Positions 42,607-49,449 of a stretch of 49,449 nt of DNA are shown piece after piece (within the stretch, counting starts at the first letter, position 1; each line of letters opens with the position of its first letter). The position numbers and the translations under genes were made by a program. Under the pieces are notes generated by a model, which did not search any database, was not told the DNA's origin, and was given only the letters and a program-made list of their open reading frames with translations. This DNA comes from Planktotalea frisia (GTDB taxonomy: Bacteria > Pseudomonadota > Alphaproteobacteria > Rhodobacterales > Rhodobacteraceae): assembly GCF_001890925.1 (NCBI RefSeq), contig NZ_MLCB01000095.1, positions 1 to 49,449 on the forward strand, in the 5' to 3' direction.

Positions 42607-43440
42607 TCAAAGTCTCCAGTTTTTGGGCACGGCGTTATTGGTAAGAAGGGTCAATATTGGCACAATAGCAGTTCGCAAAACAAAGCTGTCGGCGGCCAAA
42701 ATGCGCACAACAAGGGTCGTATCGCCCAACAGGCTCGCACCTGCACAGGCAGGCAGAAGAGCGCGGACCTGATCTAGCAGAGGTTTTGCGTTTGGATCGA
42801 CCATTACAATGTTTGCCATCGCCCGCGCACCGTTCGCTATGGCTGTACGGCCAAGTTGAGAGGCTATGTCACCGTCAAGTTTGATACGATCGAGATAGAT
42901 TGGCTGCGCGTCAATCGCGATACAAACACGATCATTCAAGGCACCAGATCGCAAGGTTTCCCCCGAAGCTTCGCGCCCGAAAACCAACGGTTCAACCATC
43001 AGGAATTTGGCATTAGCGTGCAGATCAACGTCAAGGCGACGCTTCAAGCGTGATCCGTCAAACAGGATCGTCTCTTGGGGAAGCCAGTACATCTGCGCAT
43101 CTTTTTGAACGCTCAATGACGTTTTCATCAAACCTGCGGTCTTGTCCGGCGCACGATAGATGCGTTCGGCGGCTTGAGTTGTAAGGCTGAGACCTGCGTT
43201 TTCATGGGCGACAGCAGTTGTTGAAAAGTTATCACCCCCCGTCACACCACCCGCAGTATTGATGATCACCGCCTCAACATTTCCGCTGATGGTGCGCGGA
43301 AAAATAGCACGGTACGAGCCTTGCTGGCGCAGGTTTTTCAGCCGTGAGACACCGCCGACATCCTGTTGAGCACTTATGTTCAACACCCCATGTGCGCGCT
43401 GAAGCTTCTGCTTTGGAGCGATAGGAAAATGTGCGGTCAC
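42607..43440 (-). CDS. ureD: Urease accessory protein UreD
   Basis: This 277-residue scaffold protein binds the urease apoenzyme for nickel loading. Family features are QQGSYRAIFPRT, IINTAGGVTGGDNF, LTTQAAERIYRA and WLPQETILFDGSRL. The start is GTG at 43440 with AGAGG about 6 bases upstream. It is the first gene of the operon ureD-A-B-C-E-F-G. The AT-richer stretch upstream (43441-43700) should contain the promoter. Confidence 0.95.
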   Translation of the reverse strand: MTAHFPIAPKQKLQRAHGVLNISAQQDVGGVSRLKNLRQQGSYRAIFPRTISGNVEAVIINTAGGVTGGDNFSTTAVAHENAGLSLTTQAAERIYRAPDKTAGLMKTSLSVQKDAQMYWLPQETILFDGSRLKRRLDVDLHANAKFLMVEPLVFGREASGETLRSGALNDRVCIAIDAQPIYLDRIKLDGDIASQLGRTAIANGARAMANIVMVDPNAKPLLDQVRALLPACAGASLLGDTTLVVRILAADSFVLRTAIVPILTLLTNNAVPKNWRL

Positions 43441-43708
43441 GCGAGCCTCTTTAGATTAGTGAGGATCATGGCCCGATATTACGAGAGGGGCAAGCAATGG
43501 GGAAATATCCAATATCGTACGCGGAATTTATGAATAAACGCACATATTTTAAGCATTTTTGCGCGAAAAATAGGCGCTTGAAGAAATTACGCGCAGATCC
43601 CTTTCTTGAAGCTGAATTTATAAACAGCCAGCCCAACTTAGTTAAAGGCGCGATCAAGATGAAGGATTTACTCAGGCCGACCTTACTTAACCAACGGCAT
43701 TTCATAAA
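43441..43708. other. Region between ureD and IS66 remnants; possible small gene stub
   Basis: This AT-rich stretch holds the ureD promoter side. On the plus strand a frame opens at 43497 with ATGGGGAAATATCC. Its basic stretch KRTYFKHFCAKNRRLKKLR looks protein-like, but after about 43705 the frame is antisense to the IS66 remnant. It may be the start of a small gene cut off by the insertion. No family is recognised. Confidence 0.3.
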
Positions 43709-44140
43709 TCAGAAATGGGCTGGCACTCCTTGCATGGTGCGCACCACACCACTATCCCGACGCCAATCTACGCTGGCACCGGTCATATCGACCTGCTCTT
43801 GGCCAAAGTCACAAACCGTTCCAGTTTTTGTTCCTTGCGCGCTTGCAGACCCACTGACTGTAACACCGCGAATTGTAGCTTCATCCCTTACTCTTACCGC
43901 CGCGATGGCTGTCTCGGTATCCTCAAGCGCCAACTGATATTGGTCGGGATCGACGCTCTCAGACTTTGTGCCAAACGGTGCTTGCTTGAAGTCCGAGACC
44001 CGCTTCTCCAGCCGTTCGATACGGTCTTCCTTGCAGTCGGTGATGGCGTCGCGATCAGCAACGCGTGCGTCAGAGGCACGCAAAAGCGACTGCAACGTCG
44101 CAACATCGGTGGGAAGATCGGTAGGTAAATCAATGCGTTA
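43709..44140 (-). pseudogene. IS66-type TnpC transposase remnant (N-terminal part only)
   Basis: The frame reads DLPTDVATLQSLLRASDA, then a coiled-coil-like region, FGTKSESVDPDQYQLALED and TETAIAAV, the N-terminal signature of IS66-family TnpC. After about residue 95 the match stops and an unrelated tail (VTVSGSASAQGTKTGTVCDF, ending GVPAHF) follows. The catalytic DDE region is absent. The original start is lost; the frame is open from an ATT near 44140 and a TTG lies at 44095. It is clearly inactive. Confidence 0.8.
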
Positions 44141-44188
44141 GGGATAACAAAACCGTCCGGTCAGCACCGCCTGAAAACCCGACCTGAT

Positions 44189-44542
44189 TCACTCTGCCGC
44201 AGCCAGTGGCGTGATTGCCCGAGCCGTTACTCGCCGCCAGTCGAGCCCTGCAAAAAGCGCCTCAAATTGCGCCGGATCAAGCCGAATCACACCATCCTTG
44301 ATGGCAGGCCATTTGAATTGGTTCTGCTCTAGCCGTTTGCAGGCCATCATCAGCCCCGACCCATCCCAGAAAATCAGCTTCAGCCGGTCTACCCGCTTGG
44401 CCCGAAACACATAAACCACGCCATCAAAGGGTTTGTGCTACAGATGGCTCTGCACCAGGGCGGCCAACCCGTCATGTCCTTTGCGGAAGTACACGGGTTT
44501 GGTCGCCACGAATATCTTCACCCCATAGGTCTGATGGATCAT
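44189..44542 (-). pseudogene. IS66 Orf2/TnpB with in-frame stop
   Basis: Starting from ATG at 44542 the frame reads MIHQTYGVKIFVATKPVYFRK and KGHDGLAALVQSHL, hits TAG at 44438-44440, and continues in frame as HKPFDGVVYVFRAKRVDRLK, then LIFWDGSGLMMACKRLEQ to a stop at 44189. Both sides match IS66 TnpB (the VYVFR...DRLK..WDG core). The single TAG, not a frameshift, splits it. Normal automatic calling would keep only the 76-residue second half. Confidence 0.85.
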
Positions 44543-44841
44543 AGCGCCGCTGCGATCTCAGCGACCCGCGTCACTGGGGTGGCCGCGCGGGTCAATAACA
44601 ATACCAAACTTTGTGAGAAACTCAGAAGGCATATCCATGGAGTTCATCCGTGAGAAAGTACATCACGGTCATGGCTCGCAGATCAAACGCTCTCAAGGAA
44701 GGTGGGGCCAGAACTACGCTTACCATTAAACTATCAAGAAACTGAGATTTATACATAACGCTTCATGAAAGGGGGTATTTTGCCTTACGACAAAGCATCG
44801 ATTTTAGGACGCATACGCTAAATCTGTGAGACGCAGTGTTG

Positions 44842-45534
44842 TCAGCTAATTCCGCTTGTGGTTTGCGCCTCATGCGCCGCTTTTGCAACGCGGGGAAGCA
44901 ACATCTCGAAGTGCTGATACAAAAGCATTTGGCCCGCGTTTTGAACGACCTCAATTTCGATCCATGGATAAGCTTCGCGATATTCCGCAACAGTTGCGAC
45001 ATCCACAACAGGGTCTTCAACGCCGTTCACAAACCAAGTCTTCGTCTTTTGCGTCGCGCGGAGTAGGTCCGCCCAGGGACTTTCGCAAGCTAACATCTCC
45101 ATAACGTAGGCCTGTGCACCGTCTCTTTCTTTGCCCATCAAAAGTTCGCAATTTGAGACCAATACATCAACGAGCGCTTGGTCTTTATCCAGCTCCATAT
45201 CTGCGGGCGATCCCTGTTGGGTCTTGAAGTACATCGTCTTGACGCCAACGCGCCTCGACAGCGACATTGCCGCTTTGATCGTAAAATGCAGCAAATGCGG
45301 CGCGTGCCTCGCGGTTGAAGTGAAAAACCTATGCCACGCCCCCATGCCCGCATAATGTAAGTCGCCCTCCAACGGCGCGCGTGCGCAAATGCCAATAATC
45401 TCACTGATCATATCTGGATGCTGTTTGGTAAAATCAGCCGCAAAAATCAGATCGTTGCCCTGCGTAAGATAGGGAAGTCGGTTGACCCCAAGGTGCTCTA
45501 ACAAAAATAGTGTATCATCGCGGATGGTTTCCAA
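44842..45534 (-). pseudogene. N-terminally truncated alpha/beta-hydrolase-like gene
   Basis: This 230-residue frame resembles the part of an alpha/beta-hydrolase from just before the nucleophile elbow to the C-terminus: DTLFLLEHLGVNRLPYLTQGNDLIFAADFTKQHP, split here around the elbow, then a cap region and VEDPVVDV near the end. The elbow has Asp where Ser is usual (GND for GxS). The first strands of the fold are missing, and the same frame is closed by a stop about 30 bases upstream. In related marine bacteria similar C-terminal domains are joined to a regulator's DNA-binding domain, which may be what was lost. It overlaps the end of the membrane-protein gene by 20 bases. Confidence 0.6.
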
Positions 45535-46090
45535 GATATCTGCATTCGGGTCTACTGGCCGTTATCACAATCGCAACAAACCATTGCGCATAGACATTTG
45601 TAATGTTGAGCAACGTCAGCAAGGGCGTCAGCACTAAAATCTCCATCTGCCCCGTAGTGATGCTAAGGCCCAGCGCAAAAACCGTCAGAACACCCAGCAA
45701 CTTTCCTAGCCACGCATTTACGCCACCAAAGATCAGCATCCCGACAAAGTTTAGGAATGCAAAGTAGAGCCATTCTTGATCACCGCGCGACGCCCCATCA
45801 CTGGCCGCGATGAACGGCAACGTGCCAAAAACACATATGTAGATCAGCAGCGACGTACCAATGACGGACCACAAGTCGAGCGACGCGCGCCGAAAGTACA
45901 CAAGAACACAGGCGGCCAAGACGGGGCCAATTGTCCACAACTCCAACCCCACCTGTTGCGGAATGCTATCATGATAGCCTTGGGGGATTAGACCCCCCTT
46001 GGTTGCCAAATAGACGGCCATTCCCACGGTGACGCTAACGATCACCTGAATACGGAAATATCGGTGCTTATGAGTGACTCCAAACATCAA
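45515..46090 (-). CDS. Membrane protein, probably C-terminally truncated
   Basis: This 191-residue protein has about five or six hydrophobic segments (roughly residues 13-32, 50-66, 74-96, 110-140, 150-175), preceded by a short basic N-terminus HKHRYFR. The final residues (SRPECRYLGNHPR) are polar and lie over the start of the broken hydrolase frame, so the natural C-terminus was probably replaced at the same breakpoint. In related proteins a LytTR DNA-binding domain can follow such a membrane region, but none is present here. No family is assigned. It could still be expressed. Confidence 0.5.
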   Translation of the reverse strand: MMFGVTHKHRYFRIQVIVSVTVGMAVYLATKGGLIPQGYHDSIPQQVGLELWTIGPVLAACVLVYFRRASLDLWSVIGTSLLIYICVFGTLPFIAASDGASRGDQEWLYFAFLNFVGMLIFGGVNAWLGKLLGVLTVFALGLSITTGQMEILVLTPLLTLLNITNVYAQWFVAIVITASRPECRYLGNHPR

Positions 46091-46123
46091 TATCGTTCCA
46101 CCTCTTTGCGATGCTTGCCAACC

Positions 46124-46300
46124 TTAAGCCGCAAACCTTCCATCCTCGCCCTTTTCGGCTTGGCCCAGCGCGGCTAGGCTTTCCATCAGGGGTTCTACTG
46201 TGACGGCCCTGCCCCGCACGAAGCGGCGGGCGATTTGTTCGGGGGTGGCTTCCCCCATGTCCGACAAGGCTTCGCGTACGGCGGCGATTTGGTCGGGCAT
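46124..46300 (-). pseudogene. C-terminal fragment resembling a class I DNA methyltransferase tail
   Basis: The frame encodes MPDQIAAVREALSDMGEATPEQIARRF, shown here in part, then VRGRAVTVEPLMESLAALGQ and EDGRFAA before the stop. This small winged-helix-like ending is common at the C-terminus of large SAM-dependent DNA methyltransferases of restriction systems. The remainder of such a gene is missing: upstream sequence switches abruptly to a fragment on the other strand at about 46300. The assignment is by memory of the motif and is moderate. Confidence 0.5.
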
Positions 46301-46302
46301 GG

Positions 46303-46512
46303 GACAACGAATTGAGCGGCTTTGGTCTGAGAATTTATCCAACGAGTCGGAAGGTCTACGTGGTGCAATACAAGCTACACGGACGCACCCCCCGCAAGAT
46401 CGTGGGCAAGCATGGTGTCGTAACCGCGAATGAAGCCCGCAAGGACGTCAACCAGACGCATAATGTTAGCGGAGATAGGAAGCCCACTGAAGACTGCCCA
46501 CCAAAGAATTAG
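46303..46512 (+). pseudogene. Tyrosine-integrase N-terminal (Arm/DUF4102) fragment
   Basis: The frame reads DNELSGFGLRIYPTSRKVYV, then VQYKLHGRTPRKIVGKHGV and TANEARKDV, which is the Arm-DNA-binding start of P4-type or related phage integrases. The first codons before DNELSGFGLR lie at the junction and no start is present. The match ends near 46450 and the frame stops at 46510. No catalytic domain is found. It is a leftover of an integrated element. Confidence 0.75.
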
Positions 46513-46577
46513 AGCGACAAAAACCGTCAGGTCACCGTTAAAAACTCAAAATGGCGTCAAGCAGATGAAGCCTTAAA

Positions 46578-47753
46578 TCAAGCGTCACGTTCTTTAACGA
46601 AATCTAGTACGTCCTGACTGCCCTTAAATCCGCTTTTTAGCATGTGCTTGTGATAATCAACGCCTAGGCCAGATTTGATCGGTGCCGCAGCGCGCTTAAC
46701 CGTATCCGAATTTGCCTCTGCATAGGACGACACGAAAAACGCTCGTGGACCAGTCAAATACTCACCACAATGCAGCATCGCAGAATTCGTAACCATGACG
46801 TCACCAGGGTCCGCATAAGCCCATGAAATATGTCTTTCGATGTTATCGGCTGCGAAGAAATCTCTGGTCACACGGGTTTGACGCACGGTTTCGCGATGTT
46901 CGTCGAACCACGCAGTGTCATGTTTTACCCCGACCCGCTTTGTGGCCGCTGCGAACTTTTCCTGATCATGGGAAAATGGAATATATCCAAATGCCCCGCC
47001 GCCTGCGTCACAGTAATGCAAGACCCGTACAATACGCTTTTTAGGGTTGGTGAAAGCGTAGTCCGACTTTGGATCTTCGACCAACGGTCGGTAGTCACGG
47101 TGAAGTCCGCGTGCAGAGTAGTGCACAGCCACGGCCGACCCGAACTCAAAACACTTCTCCCCCAAAATTCCATGAAGGACATTCATGAGGCCCTTGTTCG
47201 CAGCAAACGGCCAAAAACGATCATCATTGAGCACAGGTGCGCCGCCTTTTGCCCACTTCTTCTCGCCTTTAACCACTTTATTGAAGTCTCGCGTCGTCAA
47301 ACCCGAGAAGTCTTCACAGAGCTTGGCCAATTTTTGGGACTGCTCCTCGGAATACAGACGGCGGATTTTTACAATCCCGTACCGATTGTACAGATCAACA
47401 ATTTTCTCAATTGGATCAGTGATATCGGCGACACCACAGGTCTGGATAAGGCTAAATGGGTTCGTCCCGCGCGAAAACTCGTCATAGACATGACCGATCG
47501 GTCGCCTTGCCCGCGAGGATGGGTAGTACGTCTCATCGGCGTTGGCACCTGTGGTTGCAGGTTTGTTACCAATCCGTGCGGCAACCATTTTCGCAGCAAG
47601 CTCAGCGGCATTTTTAGCAGTAGCTTCCATGGCGACCTGGCTGGCATCATGTTGCGAGGCAAGTCGTTCGTTTGAGTCCGCGGAGGCCTTATCGACGGCC
47701 TTCTTAATCGCCCGATCGACAACCCGCTGCACCTTCGCTTTAATTTTAAACAT
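46578..47753 (-). CDS. Phytanoyl-CoA dioxygenase-like (PhyH) Fe(II)/2-oxoglutarate oxygenase
   Basis: This 391-residue protein has an Ala-rich, probably helical N-terminal extension (1-62) and a PhyH-type double-stranded beta-helix (about 115-350). The iron ligands are H218-x-D220 in GLHRDYRPL and H328 in SAMLHCGEYL. R337 (TGPRAFFVSSY) is placed to bind 2-oxoglutarate. The start ATG at 47753 gives a basic N-terminus MFKIKAKVQR. It is 194 bases downstream of a GSCFA gene in the same direction, which hints at a role in modifying a surface glycan or glycolipid. The substrate is not known. Confidence 0.85.
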   Translation of the reverse strand: MFKIKAKVQRVVDRAIKKAVDKASADSNERLASQHDASQVAMEATAKNAAELAAKMVAARIGNKPATTGANADETYYPSSRARRPIGHVYDEFSRGTNPFSLIQTCGVADITDPIEKIVDLYNRYGIVKIRRLYSEEQSQKLAKLCEDFSGLTTRDFNKVVKGEKKWAKGGAPVLNDDRFWPFAANKGLMNVLHGILGEKCFEFGSAVAVHYSARGLHRDYRPLVEDPKSDYAFTNPKKRIVRVLHYCDAGGGAFGYIPFSHDQEKFAAATKRVGVKHDTAWFDEHRETVRQTRVTRDFFAADNIERHISWAYADPGDVMVTNSAMLHCGEYLTGPRAFFVSSYAEANSDTVKRAAAPIKSGLGVDYHKHMLKSGFKGSQDVLDFVKERDA

Positions 47754-47947
47754 GAAACCGTCCGATCTGTTAAACTTCGAATTTATTTACCGAGGCCACA
47801 CACAACCTGCGATATAATATTTAGCTGCCTCATGCAGTATTACTACCCAGAAATATTGACCATCCACGACATGCTACATGTCCATCCGCCGACTTTTCGT
47901 CGGTTTAGCGGCAGGGACCGCCAAGCTACAATTTTGCGAAGAGCCCG

Positions 47948-49006
47948 TCATGCACCATCCGGCTTAGGTGCAGCCGCAAGCTGCTTGATACCATCAACCG
48001 ATGTGTAATTTTTCGGAAGAATTTTTCTCGCGACATCCGCAGTCACCTTGGTGCGCGCATATGCTTCCGCCATATTGCTGACAATAACGCTGACAAGGTC
48101 ATCGCGGACATGACCCAAATCATCACGCCAAGCTAGCGTACGATCAGACAACGTCACGCTTTCATAACTTGGAAAATAGTCAACTTGATCGAACTCGTAG
48201 GAAATATGCTCCGCAACGGTTCGTAAAACAGACTTGGAATAAGTGTTCGCGGACAATACATCCTTTTGGGTAAATGTTGCCAAGAGAGGGACAGGAGACA
48301 CCGTTAGCAAGATACGCAAATCAGGGTGGCCATGTTTCGCCAAAATCGACATCAATCGCTTCGTGGCGGTGTACAGTTCCTCAAATGATAGCACGTGAAG
48401 TTCAAAACGGTCTGGTTCAAGCGAGGCATTATATTGCGACAAAGCGCGATTCAAATAAATTCCGGTTTTCTTATCGAACCAAGCTTCAACAAGACCCAGC
48501 GTAAAAACGACAACTCGACAGTCCTGCGAAAGACGGAATGTGTCAGTAATTTCTTGGCGACGCTCGTATGCCCGCTCTGGTGACACATTGATTTTCGACA
48601 TCAACTGCCCATCGATAACAGTCCCGTCCGCCTGCGGTAAAAACGTCTCTGAGGAGTCTGGCATTTCGTCCGGTTCGAAGGCCCAAAGAAACTCATTCAA
48701 CATAGATTGAGGCGTGAATTTATTCATAAATCCATCAAGCGGCAGGTTATTAAGCTCTTTAGGTACGTATTCTCTGCCTGGCAAATTATAGCCTAGACGC
48801 GCAAGGTGCTTCTCCACATTTCGCGCGAAGCAAGACCCAACGGTAAAGACCTTTTCCGCTGGTTGTAGTTTGAAAGATGGCTGTAGGTTCGGCTGACAAA
48901 TGGGTTCAAGACGTGTCGGCACCTCAGATCGAGCCGGCCACCGTGAGCCTGGATTCTTACGAAGATTTGACCACGCGGCCATTGCGGTTAGACTTTCGAG
49001 GGGCAT
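47948..49006 (-). CDS. GSCFA-domain protein
   Basis: This 352-residue protein contains the GSCFA motif itself at about residues 57-61 (VFTVGSCFARNVEKHL), followed by the family's FTLGLVEAWFD and LTVSPVPLLATF segments. GSCFA proteins are SGNH-like and occur in capsule or polysaccharide gene clusters; their activity is poorly known. There is no signal peptide. Start ATG 49006 has GGAT upstream. It precedes the PhyH-like gene in the same direction, suggesting a shared pathway. Confidence 0.88.
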   Translation of the reverse strand: MPLESLTAMAAWSNLRKNPGSRWPARSEVPTRLEPICQPNLQPSFKLQPAEKVFTVGSCFARNVEKHLARLGYNLPGREYVPKELNNLPLDGFMNKFTPQSMLNEFLWAFEPDEMPDSSETFLPQADGTVIDGQLMSKINVSPERAYERRQEITDTFRLSQDCRVVVFTLGLVEAWFDKKTGIYLNRALSQYNASLEPDRFELHVLSFEELYTATKRLMSILAKHGHPDLRILLTVSPVPLLATFTQKDVLSANTYSKSVLRTVAEHISYEFDQVDYFPSYESVTLSDRTLAWRDDLGHVRDDLVSVIVSNMAEAYARTKVTADVARKILPKNYTSVDGIKQLAAAPKPDGA

Positions 49007-49449
49007 GGCTTATCCAGATTTTATCAAACAACTGTGGCTTCTTGCGAGTCAATATAAGTCTTAACTCCTCCTGTCAAATGCCCAATATCTTCACGCACAG
49101 TCACAGGGTCGCGCGTCCTTGAAAATATATCAGAAGTTGCTTTTAAAGGGGATTATGTGTGGCTTGCCCCTTGGAGCTGAATTTTCCGGCCACGCATCTC
49201 GGCAATGCGCTGAAGTATGCCCTCTTTCAGTGCGGTGTAATGACGGTTGAAGATGCTCTGATATGACTTGTTCGCAATATGAGCTTCCGGACACAGGGCG
49301 TCATCCAACTTTTTGATCTGAGACTGTTTACCAAAACCAGCCGTTCAGACGAAGTGCAGCATTCGTCACTTCGGGCTCTCGGACTAAGCCGCTTGCGCGG
49401 CAGTGGCGCTTGTTGCGGTCGTTCTACTTCCTGATCTGACGTTGTTTTC
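49007..49449. other. Right edge, no complete gene
   Basis: No complete gene is seen. On the minus strand a frame of about 60 codons with no start runs leftward to a TAA near 49155. It reads in part QIKKLDDALCPEAHIANKSY and LKEGILQRIAEMRGRKIQ and may be the tail of a damaged gene. A second minus-strand frame entering from the edge ends near 49385. Neither is recognised. The strip 49007-49150 probably holds the promoter of the GSCFA gene. Confidence 0.4.

Larger units (their letters stand above)
43709..44542 (-). mobile_element. Degenerate IS66-family insertion sequence
   Basis: The remnant holds, in IS66 order on the minus strand, a TnpB gene with an internal stop and then a 3'-truncated TnpC. 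No intact ends or terminal inverted repeats were found, so the limits given are those of the recognisable coding pieces. It marks the border between the urease operon and a rearranged zone. Confidence 0.75.

Noticed and set aside
46830-47675. A 281-codon plus-strand frame opposite the PhyH-like gene
   Set aside because: The minus strand encodes a protein with iron-binding motifs in the correct order; the plus frame shows no family features.
47880-47940. A small CCGAC/GTCGG hairpin between the GSCFA and PhyH-like genes
   Set aside because: The stem is short and no T-run follows in the direction of transcription, so a terminator call is not supported.
1-49449. CRISPR arrays, rRNA genes and further tRNA genes
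   Set aside because: No regularly spaced repeats or rRNA sequence were seen, and no cloverleaf other than tRNA-Sec was noticed on reading; a tRNAscan run would settle the latter.

Overview
The window looks like a chromosomal segment of a marine Roseobacter-type alphaproteobacterium (Rhodobacterales). This rests on family composition, not on a marker gene: urtABCDE facing ureDABCEFG, a TAXI-type TRAP transporter with fused permease, hydantoinase A/B genes, a CDGSH-fused glutamate-synthase-like enzyme and a GSCFA protein. Most genes are intact and tightly packed, with many ATGA overlaps. The right end (about 43.4-46.6 kb) is a patch of broken mobile-element and truncated genes.

Region 1 (0.1-10.0 kb) holds a gamma-glutamyltransferase-like gene and two divergent operons around a GntR-type regulator. 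The leftward operon is hyuB-hyuA, an isochorismatase-family hydrolase and an isocitrate-lyase/PEP-mutase-family lyase. The rightward operon is gntR-leuC-like-leuD-like. Together they suggest catabolism of a cyclic imide or lactam: ATP-dependent ring opening, amide hydrolysis, hydration of a maleate-like acid, then C-C cleavage. The substrate is unknown.

Region 2 (10.1-17.8 kb) has ornithine cyclodeaminase and arginase opposite an Lrp/AsnC regulator. Next come a glutamate-synthase-like protein with two N-terminal CDGSH domains, and a small locus (siderophore-interacting ferric-reductase-like protein, membrane protein, exported protein, DUF2218 protein) opposite a LysR regulator.

Region 3 (17.97-26.85 kb) is the most notable part. 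A TAXI-TRAP transporter is followed at once by selA, selB, a tRNA-Sec gene, a thioredoxin-domain fusion protein of unknown function, and a UGSC-family selenoprotein whose selenocysteine is encoded by an in-frame TGA at 26566-26568. A SECIS-like hairpin follows the TGA and a strong intrinsic terminator closes the unit. Selenocysteine decoding machinery, a probable client selenoprotein, its likely partner and an importer therefore sit together. The selenoprotein gene would normally be split or truncated by automatic annotation.

Region 4 (26.9-32.1 kb) carries an SMP-30-type lactonase, an AMP-forming acyl-CoA synthetase, a ThDP-dependent enzyme and an EamA exporter.

Region 5 (32.6-43.4 kb) is a complete urea unit: the UrtABCDE importer and urease UreDABCEFG converge and share a CTAG at their stops. 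With arginase upstream, the window combines making, importing and splitting urea.

Region 6 (43.4-49.4 kb) contains IS66 remnants, a truncated alpha/beta-hydrolase gene abutting a membrane-protein gene, and a DNA-methylase tail placed back to back with a phage-type integrase fragment. Beyond these lie an intact phytanoyl-CoA-dioxygenase-like gene and a GSCFA-domain gene, probably linked to surface polysaccharide.
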